Shown piece after piece: positions 25,998 to 32,909 of a DNA stretch of 32,909 bases; the first letter of the stretch is position 1; each line of letters opens with the position of its first letter. The stretch is from Methanobacteriota archaeon (GTDB lineage: Archaea > Thermoplasmatota > Poseidoniia > Poseidoniales > Thalassarchaeaceae). The notes under the pieces were generated by a model that was not told the origin of the DNA, did not search any database, and was given only the letters and a program-made list of their open reading frames with translations. The DNA lies in NCBI GenBank assembly GCA_002713585.1, contig PATD01000014.1, positions 48,105 to 81,013 of the forward strand. Direction: 5' to 3'. The position numbers and the translations under genes are program-made.

Positions 25998-27323
25998 TCA
26001 TTCCTTTGAGTCGTATTCTTTACTATTTTTGAGGCCCCATTGAATGAATATGCCAAGGATGGCGATGAGTCCAGCGATGCGGAACACTGTGTGATAGGTC
26101 CACAATCCACTGCCATCAACAGTGGCTGCCCAAATGAAGGCTGCGAGGACTGGGCCAATAATTCGGGAGAGTGCACCGAATCCCTCTTGAGCACCCATTA
26201 CTCGACCAAGATCGAGCGATATTGCTCTTGCCTCCGTAGTAATCATCGTGGATTGGGTAGGCTGGTAAAGGCCGTTGCCTACTGCGATGAATGTCATAGC
26301 AAGAAGTCCTATTGCGAAGGGGGTGGGATTCAGATATGGTATCCAACCAAGTCCGATTGCAGTCAGTACGATACCTGCCACCATGAGGTGCCTTACATCG
26401 AATCGTTTTGTCAGCGGGCGAATCAGTCCACCTTGGACAATAACTCCTATCAAACCAACATACGCGAAGATATAGCCATTCATTCGCTCGTCGTAGCCTA
26501 GACCTCCGTTCTCAATCGGCATCGCGGTGAACAGGATGAACGTTGCATGCATCATTGTGAAAGCAAGTAAAAATGTGGCATTTACGAAAATCAAACGTCT
26601 AACATTTGGTGAAAGGTCACGGACACCGACGAGATTGCGCAGGACAACCTGCAGTCCTGTCTTTTCACTATTCTGGGACCGCTTCTCTTTTGGTAGGCTC
26701 TCAGGCAGCATACGAATTGCAAGTAGGAATGACACTGCAGAGAGGAGGCCTGCAGTAAGACATGGTAGGAAGTAGGGATGAGCTTCCCACCAATCTGTAG
26801 CAAACGGTCCACCGAAAGCGTTAGCTGGATCGGTTAGGATGCCGCCTACGAATGGACCAATCATGAATCCGAGACCGAACGAAGCACCAATCATGCCCAT
26901 TCTCGCCGGAAGTTGTTCCCTTGAACTGATGTCCCCGATGTAAGCGCGCGTGACGGCAATATTTCCATTACCAGCACCGGCTAGGAATCTGACTACAATA
27001 GCCATCCAGAGGGCTGAAGCGAGTCCGAAGGAAATTAGGAAGATGGTATTGCATAGTAGGCCTAGCATCAGTATTGGACGACGTCCAATGCGGTCAGAGA
27101 GAGAGCCAAGCAGAGGCGTGAATAGAAACTGACCCAAGGTATAGGACGCGAGGACGATACCAACCCACCAATCCCTCGACCCCATGTCGATGAAACCGCC
27201 AGCTTCAGCGAGGTCTTGGACGAAATAGGTCAGAAAAGGAATCACTAAAGTAAATCCAATCATATCGATGAGAACGACTAGGAACAGTATGAACAACGGA
27301 GATCGTTGGTTTTCCTCTGTCAT
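25998..27323 (-). CDS. MFS transporter (TetA-like drug efflux family)
   Basis: FLVVLIDMIGFTLVIPFLTYFVQ; GSLSDRIGRRPILMLGLLCN (MFS motif A); about 12 hydrophobic segments. Start taken as MTEENQRSP at 27323. Confidence 0.88.
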   Translation of the reverse strand: MTEENQRSPLFILFLVVLIDMIGFTLVIPFLTYFVQDLAEAGGFIDMGSRDWWVGIVLASYTLGQFLFTPLLGSLSDRIGRRPILMLGLLCNTIFLISFGLASALWMAIVVRFLAGAGNGNIAVTRAYIGDISSREQLPARMGMIGASFGLGFMIGPFVGGILTDPANAFGGPFATDWWEAHPYFLPCLTAGLLSAVSFLLAIRMLPESLPKEKRSQNSEKTGLQVVLRNLVGVRDLSPNVRRLIFVNATFLLAFTMMHATFILFTAMPIENGGLGYDERMNGYIFAYVGLIGVIVQGGLIRPLTKRFDVRHLMVAGIVLTAIGLGWIPYLNPTPFAIGLLAMTFIAVGNGLYQPTQSTMITTEARAISLDLGRVMGAQEGFGALSRIIGPVLAAFIWAATVDGSGLWTYHTVFRIAGLIAILGIFIQWGLKNSKEYDSKE

Positions 27324-27362
27324 GTTGATACACCAGTACAACTTTCGTTTCAAGGGTCCGCA

Positions 27363-28442
27363 TCACAGTGTGTTTAGTTCGCGGTTACCTGAGCCACCGG
27401 GTCCAATCCAATCATCAGGTCGGTTCCCAAGGATTTCTTCGATAGCTTCTATGTGTTTGTCAGTGATTTTAAGTGCGACATCGATACATCCTAGATTTTC
27501 TTCTAACTGCTTCACATTTGTTGCCCCAAGAAGGATAGTGGATACATTTGGATTTTTCAGGCACCATGCCAGTGCTAATTGTGCCATTGAGCTGCCTAGT
27601 TCATTCTTCGCGTAGGTCGTTAGCGCACGAATGCGGTCGATGTGCCCATCCTTACGAGCCTGTGCGAGTTTTTCACTCATCCAAGAGTAAATCTCCATAG
27701 TCGCTCTTGATCCCTCTGGTACACTGTCATTGTACTTACCAGTCAGAAGACCGGAGTTTAACGGACTCCAGATAGTAGTGCCAATGTTGTATGGTGCTCG
27801 ATACATTGGAAAGTACTCATTTTCGAAGCGATCTCGGTGCAACATGTTGTATTGTGGCTGCTCAAACTGAGGTGGTTCAAGGCCTTCGTTTCTTGCAATC
27901 CAGAATGCTTCTGTAATTTGCTGAGCAGACCATTCGCTGGTACCCCAGCAGGTTGCCATACCACTACGGACGGCATCTGTCATTGCCCGGACAACAGTTG
28001 AAGTCGGAGTGTGAGGATCTGGCCTGTGACAGAACACCATGTCCACATAATCCAGTTGGAGCCTGTTAAGTGAGTTAGAGAGCCCTTCTCTCACATGCTT
28101 GCGTGAGAGTCCGGATTCGTTGACCCCTGAACCACCCCAGAACACCTTGGTTGTAATTACAAGCTCGCTTCTGCGCCACAGCGCTGAATCCTCCTCTTGC
28201 AACTGTTTAAGCGCGATTCCAAAGATACGTTCTGCTTCACCGTTCGGTAATCCGTATGCTTCCGCATGATCAAAGCAATTGATTCCTGCCGCTCTTGCAA
28301 TTCGGAGCAGTTGGATTGCAGTTTCGATACCTTGTTTTCCTTGTAAATTGTCTTTTACACCATAGGTCGCCCAAAAGCCGTAACTCAAAACGGAGACTTG
28401 AATCCCTGTATTCCCCATCATCCGATATCTCATGTCTGTCAT
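27363..28442 (-). CDS. Aldo/keto reductase
   Basis: MRYRMMGNTGIQVSVLSYGFWATYG; NCFDHAEAYGLPNGEAERIFG (catalytic D/Y); LQLDYVDMVFCHRPDPHTP; ATCWGTSEWSAQQI; STILLGATNVKQLEENL. Confidence 0.92.
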   Translation of the reverse strand: MTDMRYRMMGNTGIQVSVLSYGFWATYGVKDNLQGKQGIETAIQLLRIARAAGINCFDHAEAYGLPNGEAERIFGIALKQLQEEDSALWRRSELVITTKVFWGGSGVNESGLSRKHVREGLSNSLNRLQLDYVDMVFCHRPDPHTPTSTVVRAMTDAVRSGMATCWGTSEWSAQQITEAFWIARNEGLEPPQFEQPQYNMLHRDRFENEYFPMYRAPYNIGTTIWSPLNSGLLTGKYNDSVPEGSRATMEIYSWMSEKLAQARKDGHIDRIRALTTYAKNELGSSMAQLALAWCLKNPNVSTILLGATNVKQLEENLGCIDVALKITDKHIEAIEEILGNRPDDWIGPGGSGNRELNTL

Positions 28443-28567
28443 GTCATGCCGTCAGTATCTCTGTACTCAATCATTTGTGTAATCCTAAGAAAATGAAAGT
28501 AGTGATTTCCCCCTAAATCGGATGAATAAACAGCCATTCATTAACCAAGTTAGAAGACAATGAATCA

Positions 28568-29038
28568 ATGAGTGACACTGAGGGGAGTGGTTCATCAAAC
28601 GAAAAGGACCCTCACATTGCAGATTTAGATAGACCAATAGTCAATCGGATATTTTGGTTTAGTATGGGATTTATCTCGATGATTATTGGACTGATTGGTA
28701 TACCAGTGCCGGGTTTACCCACAACCCCATTGATGATATTGGCTGCTGCTTGTTTCGCTAGATCCAGTCAACGATTTTATGACCTAATTCTGAACAACAA
28801 AATGTTTGGTCATCATGTGAGAACTTACCGTGAAGGACGAGGGATTCCTCGAAGGATTAAACCAGTAATTCTAGGAGTAATGTGGGTATTCGTTTCTTTT
28901 GCTGTGTTCGTGGGAATTCCCGATTCAGCGCCAGCGATATCGAAGTATTTCACTGTAATACTGGCAATGATTGGGACCCTATTTATCCTAAGAATACCAA
29001 GCTTCGATACAGAAGAAAAATCAAGTATTTCTCATTGA
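28568..29038 (+). CDS. DUF454/YbaN family membrane protein
   Basis: GFISMIIGLIGIPVPGLPTTPLMILAAACFARSSQRFYDLILNNKMFGHHVRTYREGRGIPRRIKPVIL is a typical DUF454 signature. Confidence 0.88.
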   Translation: MSDTEGSGSSNEKDPHIADLDRPIVNRIFWFSMGFISMIIGLIGIPVPGLPTTPLMILAAACFARSSQRFYDLILNNKMFGHHVRTYREGRGIPRRIKPVILGVMWVFVSFAVFVGIPDSAPAISKYFTVILAMIGTLFILRIPSFDTEEKSSISH

Positions 29039-30090
29039 ATCATTTGTGGTAATTGTGTATTTTCAAATGCATTTAGAATCAAATTACTAAGACCTAAAAT
29101 CCAATCCTCACGATCGTTTAGGCATTGAACTACATGCAGGGTCTCCCCTCCAGCCTCGATAAATTCGGCCCGAATCTCAATCTCTAGTTCTTCTAACGTT
29201 TCTAATCCATCTGCAACAAATGCTGGGGAGGCGATTACAAGATCTCTAACTCCTTTTTTAGCAAGTTCTTCAACGGTGGTGGTTGTAGCCGGAGTCAACC
29301 ATTTCACTGGGCCCAAGCGACTCTGATAACTGTGCGACCATCGCTCTCTTTGAAGGCCCAGAGCATTAGCGACTGCCATCGATGTCATCATACATTGATG
29401 AGCATAGCACTTTCGATTTGCATCAACTAAGGTTTCGCAGCATTTCTCGGAGAGACAGTGTTTCCCAGTTTTGTCCACTCGACGAATATGAGATAGTGGT
29501 AGTCCATGATATGAGAATAGAAGGTGACAATTATCACTCATATAAGGGTGAATTGAATTGGCTAAAGGGTCGATGAAACCCGCATCAACTGGAAAGTCAC
29601 CGAGTTCTTGACAAAGTGGCTCCCATTTCATGCGTTTTAGTTCAAGATAGGTCTGTTTCAATGAGGTTTCGGTTGTTGATTGTGCATGGTGTGGATACAG
29701 GGGAGCAATTAGGAGTTTAGTGACACCATTATCCCTCAAACGCTCAAGGGCATATCGGATAGAGGGATTTCCATATCTCATTCCTACCTCGAACATGATG
29801 TCCTCATTATTGGCATTGAGTGCATCACAAATCCTCTGAGTGTAAACCCTCAATGGGGATCCTTGGTCCATCCAAATAGATGCGTAACGTGGCGCAACTT
29901 TCCTTGGTCTGACATTAAGGATAATTCCTCTGACTAGCATATGTCGAAGAGGTGCTGGAATATCAATGACATCTGGGTCTAGAAGGAATTCCTTAAGATA
30001 TCGTCGGACTGCTCCGGTTGTTGGCTCATCAGGAGTGCCAACATTGATCAAAATCACCCCTCGAGTCATAACCTTCCGTAATGCAATCAA
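29032..30090 (-). CDS. hemH: Ferrochelatase (protoporphyrin-dependent), with internal Cys cluster
   Basis: GVILINVGTPDEPTTGAVRRYLKEFLLDPDVIDIP; LLIAPLYPHHAQSTTETSLKQ; LLFSYHGLPLSHIRR; VIASPAFVADGLETLEELEIE. The start may be at 30069 (MTRGVILIN). Confidence 0.92.
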   Translation of the reverse strand: MIALRKVMTRGVILINVGTPDEPTTGAVRRYLKEFLLDPDVIDIPAPLRHMLVRGIILNVRPRKVAPRYASIWMDQGSPLRVYTQRICDALNANNEDIMFEVGMRYGNPSIRYALERLRDNGVTKLLIAPLYPHHAQSTTETSLKQTYLELKRMKWEPLCQELGDFPVDAGFIDPLANSIHPYMSDNCHLLFSYHGLPLSHIRRVDKTGKHCLSEKCCETLVDANRKCYAHQCMMTSMAVANALGLQRERWSHSYQSRLGPVKWLTPATTTTVEELAKKGVRDLVIASPAFVADGLETLEELEIEIRAEFIEAGGETLHVVQCLNDREDWILGLSNLILNAFENTQLPQMIQ

Positions 30091-30097
30091 CCTATGA

Positions 30098-30346
30098 GTG
30101 TCTGCTTCATCTCTACTTATCCAAATTCTTGATACACATCCCCCAGAATCCCCTCATGTGTCATTTAGGGAGCCGGAGACGATTGAGGAAGATATCGCAT
30201 TGGTAGCGCAGGCTATGGAGATGGGAATTGATCCGTTCCCACCTAAGCGAGAGAAGAAGCGCTGGGGCCGTATGGCACTCGGTTCGTTCATGATTGTCTT
30301 GATGGTATCTTGGACTTCACAATTCTTGATGCGATTTATTCCTTAA
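30098..30346 (+). CDS. Small single-pass membrane protein, unknown
   Basis: 82 aa with charged linker KREKKRWGR and TM ALGSFMIVLMVSWTSQFLMRF, in an otherwise unoccupied gap and divergent from hemH. Confidence 0.5.
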   Translation: MSASSLLIQILDTHPPESPHVSFREPETIEEDIALVAQAMEMGIDPFPPKREKKRWGRMALGSFMIVLMVSWTSQFLMRFIP

Positions 30347-30372
30347 CTCTAGTCGCCAATTTTAGTGAAAAG

Positions 30373-30445
30373 TAGCCCCTCCCGGATTCGAACCAGGGTC
30401 ACGAGATCCAGAGTCTCGTATGATGGACCACTACACTAAGGGGCT
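30373..30445 (-). tRNA. tRNA-Gln (anticodon CUG)
   Basis: Reverse complement AGCCCCTTAGTGTAGTGGTCCATCATACGAGACTCTGGATCTCGTGACCCTGGTTCGAATCCGGGAGGGGCTA: acceptor AGCCCCT/AGGGGCT, anticodon stem CGAGA/TCTCG with loop CTCTGGA (CTG), T-loop GGTTCGAATCC. No intron. Confidence 0.93.
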
Positions 30446-30467
30446 GTGTAATCGGCCGAGTCGGCCA

Positions 30468-30477
30468 GTGTATATCA
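30468..30477 (-). promoter_or_regulatory. Candidate TATA box for the tRNA-Gln gene
   Basis: Minus-strand TGATATACAC about 28 nt upstream of the mature tRNA 5' end, consistent with archaeal TBP-site spacing. Confidence 0.4.
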
Positions 30478-30495
30478 GGACAGCGGAGTTATTGG

Positions 30496-31524
30496 TCAAG
30501 CAAGGAAACGTGCCATCATAGCAGCGTGTTTCTCGCGGCTTGGACGCATGAGATCATCACTAAGATCGGAGAGAGGAGTGTCTACAAGCTTCTGGTCTTC
30601 GTCCGCTGTTTGCATTTCATTACTATGGTGAAGTAGTCCCGTGATGTGTTTCTTTTCTTTCTCTGCATTGTGGAGTGCTGCGAGTGCTTCTGTAGGATCC
30701 GTGTAGTCATAGGATTGCCCAATTGTCTCAAGACGAAGGACACTACCATCGAACAGTTCGACATCTTCGAACTCCCCTTCCGGAATATCGACTTCAGCAA
30801 TTGGCTCAAAGTGGTGAATGTAATCCACGCCATGCAACTCTTCCCCGTTGTCTTTGACATATCCATACGAGCGATAAGATTCGTCGTTATTTGCGAAGGT
30901 GACACAGGGTGAGATGATGTCAATGACCGCCATGCCCTTGTGGCTTAGAGCAGCCTTCAATAGGGCAGTCAACTGCTTCTTTGAGCCGGAGAAAGATCGG
31001 GCTACGAAACCACAACCGACATTGATTGCGAGTTTACACAAGTCAATAGGGGGTTTTTCGTTAGGCATTCCTTTGCGTTTCTTTGATCCTATTTCGACAG
31101 TCGCTGAGTATTGCCCTTTTGTTAAGCCATATACACCGTTGTTCTCAATTATGTAGACCATGTTCAGATTGCGTCGGATTGCATGGATGAATTGCCCAAT
31201 TCCGATACTTGCGGAGTCACCATCGCCGGAGACGCCAAGATAAACGAGATTCTTGTTAATCATATTCGCACCTGTGGTCACCGAGGGCATACGGCCGTGG
31301 ACAGTGTTGAATCCATGCGATTGGCCAAGAAAGTAGGCCGGTGTCTTAGATGAGCAACCTATGCCGCTCATCTTTGCAATACGATGAGGCTCGATACCGT
31401 TTTCCCAGCAGGCCTGGATGATGACGTTTGAAATTTGGTCATGGCCACAACCGGGGCATAAAGAGGATGGTCCTCCCTTGTAATCTGCTTTTGGTCGTTC
31501 GATTACATTCAGTTTAATGCTCAT
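30496..31524 (-). CDS. korB: 2-oxoacid:ferredoxin oxidoreductase, beta subunit (KorB-like)
   Basis: SSLCPGCGHDQISNVIIQACWENGIEPHRIAKMSGIGCSSKTPAYFLGQSHGFNTVHGRMPSVTTGANM; GVSGDGDSASIGIGQFIHAIRRNLNMVYIIENNGVYGLTKGQYS (TPP-binding). Confidence 0.92.
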   Translation of the reverse strand: MSIKLNVIERPKADYKGGPSSLCPGCGHDQISNVIIQACWENGIEPHRIAKMSGIGCSSKTPAYFLGQSHGFNTVHGRMPSVTTGANMINKNLVYLGVSGDGDSASIGIGQFIHAIRRNLNMVYIIENNGVYGLTKGQYSATVEIGSKKRKGMPNEKPPIDLCKLAINVGCGFVARSFSGSKKQLTALLKAALSHKGMAVIDIISPCVTFANNDESYRSYGYVKDNGEELHGVDYIHHFEPIAEVDIPEGEFEDVELFDGSVLRLETIGQSYDYTDPTEALAALHNAEKEKKHITGLLHHSNEMQTADEDQKLVDTPLSDLSDDLMRPSREKHAAMMARFLA

Positions 31525-32909
31525 TGATTTTCCTCCTTTAGAGTATCCATGATTCTCTCAGCATAGAATCGTGCCCGAGGGGGCATGCCGTCAGAATAGG
31601 CTACGCTGACAATTTTTGGGACAAGGTGTATCGGGAGTTCTTTTCGCAGGACGCCATACAGTTGACCATCACGGTTAATTTCGAGGACAATGACCTTCTC
31701 GTGACGTTCTACAAAGGCCTCAACTTCCGAGTGAAGCGGAAGTGCGCGAACACGACATTGGCTAACCTTAACACCGGTCTCCTCGATGATGTCGTCAATT
31801 TCCTGAATTGTGTTCTCCATAGATCCCATGTAAATAATACCGATTTGAAGTTCCTCTTCCTCACGGAGGATTGGTGCAGGAAGAATGTCGCGTGCATTGT
31901 CAGTTTTTCGCTTTAACCGCTCCATTAGTTCGCGATAAACAACCGGGTCTTCGGAGTATACGCCGTCTTCGTCGTGACCGGTGCCACGGTAGAGAATTGG
32001 ATCAAGTCCTGATCCTGGAAGGGTTCGATATGGAATACCATCACCGTCTACATCGCGGTATCGGCCATAGTTCTCGATCGCATCCATCTGCTCTTGAGTG
32101 CGCAAAACCTTGCCGCGATCAAGGGGTTCGTCAGGATATTCAAAACCTGAGCAGACCCAGTTGTTCATGCCTAAGTCAAGATCGGAGAAGCCGAACACGA
32201 GTGTTTGGAAGCGTTCGGCGTAATCGAAGGCGCGCCATCCGAATTCAAAGCACTCCTCGACAGTTCCAGGAATCAGAACTATGTGGTCAGTGTCGCCATG
32301 ACTAGCTTCGCGGAGTAGGTTAAGGTCTCCTTGTTGGGTTCGGGTAGGGAGTCCAGTGGAAGGTCCCACGCGGCAGACATCCCAGATAACACCCGGAATC
32401 TCAGCGAAGTATGCGAGACCAATGAATTCGGACATCAGTGAAATTCCGGGGCCAGAGGTGCAGGTCATACCTCTTCCACCGGCCCATCCAGCGCCGACAA
32501 CCATGCCAGCCGCGGCCAACTCATCTTCTGCTTGGACCACTGCACAGGTTGACAAATCATCTTCCGTGTCTCGAAGTTCAGGGAGCCACTGGATGATGCC
32601 TTCTGCCATCGATGATGAAGGCGTGATTGGATACCAAGATAGCATGTTGATGCCACCGTAAATTGCTCCGAGAGCAACAGCCTCGTTCCCATCGACCAAG
32701 AACTTTGCATTATCTTTCTCCCGCTCTTGTAAACGGTAAGGTTGGTCCCAATCTAGGTTGTCAGATGCATAGGTGCGCCCTTCTTCGATGGCACGCAGGT
32801 TCAGCTCCACTGCTGCTGTTTTGCCCTTAAACTGGCCTTCAACAGCGCGTTCAAGCGCACCTTGTTCGATGTGGAGTAGGTGCTGAATGATGCCGACATA
32901 GTACATGTT
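31521..32909 (-). CDS. korA: 2-oxoacid:ferredoxin oxidoreductase, alpha subunit with the end of an N-terminal gamma domain (5' truncated by the window edge)
   Basis: GAIYGGINMLSWYPITPSSSMAEGI; AEDELAAAGMVVGAGWAGGRGMTCTSGPGISLMSEFIGLAYFAEIPGVIWDVCRVGPSTGLPTRTQQGDL. Residues before this (LERAVEGQFKGKTAAVELNLRAIEEG) look like the tail of a gamma domain. 4-bp overlap (31521-31524) with korB. Confidence 0.92.
   Translation of the reverse strand, partial: NMYYVGIIQHLLHIEQGALERAVEGQFKGKTAAVELNLRAIEEGRTYASDNLDWDQPYRLQEREKDNAKFLVDGNEAVALGAIYGGINMLSWYPITPSSSMAEGIIQWLPELRDTEDDLSTCAVVQAEDELAAAGMVVGAGWAGGRGMTCTSGPGISLMSEFIGLAYFAEIPGVIWDVCRVGPSTGLPTRTQQGDLNLLREASHGDTDHIVLIPGTVEECFEFGWRAFDYAERFQTLVFGFSDLDLGMNNWVCSGFEYPDEPLDRGKVLRTQEQMDAIENYGRYRDVDGDGIPYRTLPGSGLDPILYRGTGHDEDGVYSEDPVVYRELMERLKRKTDNARDILPAPILREEEELQIGIIYMGSMENTIQEIDDIIEETGVKVSQCRVRALPLHSEVEAFVERHEKVIVLEINRDGQLYGVLRKELPIHLVPKIVSVAYSDGMPPRARFYAERIMDTLKEENQ

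Noticed and set aside
29032-29038. 7-bp convergent overlap of DUF454 and hemH stop codons as a regulatory feature
   Set aside because: Common in compact genomes; no further signal.
30346-30372. Possible terminator T-run after tRNA-Gln (minus strand ACTTTTCAC)
   Set aside because: Only four Ts with no stem; too weak to call.

Overview
The window looks like a compact archaeal chromosome segment. It carries RNA polymerase subunit K (RpoK/Rpb6), PurP, a Hel308/Ski2-type helicase, a KorA/KorB 2-oxoacid:ferredoxin oxidoreductase pair and an archaeal-type tRNA-Gln. It also has aerobic heme genes (CtaA, CtaB, HemH) and large secreted or membrane proteins. By inference from gene content this resembles an uncultivated marine Euryarchaeota lineage (Marine Group II/Poseidoniales-like); I could not run a taxonomic test. 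About 26 genes are packed tightly on both strands. I saw no CRISPR array, rRNA, transposase or integrase. The most notable locus is a 1.1-1.2 kaa kexin-like (S8B + P-domain) secreted protease. It carries four exact 69-bp-period calcium-type repeats, three exact 282-bp-period composite MopE/TSP3 repeats, a Pro-Glu linker, a motif matching the pacifastin protease-inhibitor consensus, and a C-terminal TM segment. Other leads are an orphan HExxH/EExLAN putative metallohydrolase, a Nudix-MBL fusion with an insertion in the Nudix box, an internal-cysteine-cluster ferrochelatase and a PGF-CTERM-like protein.
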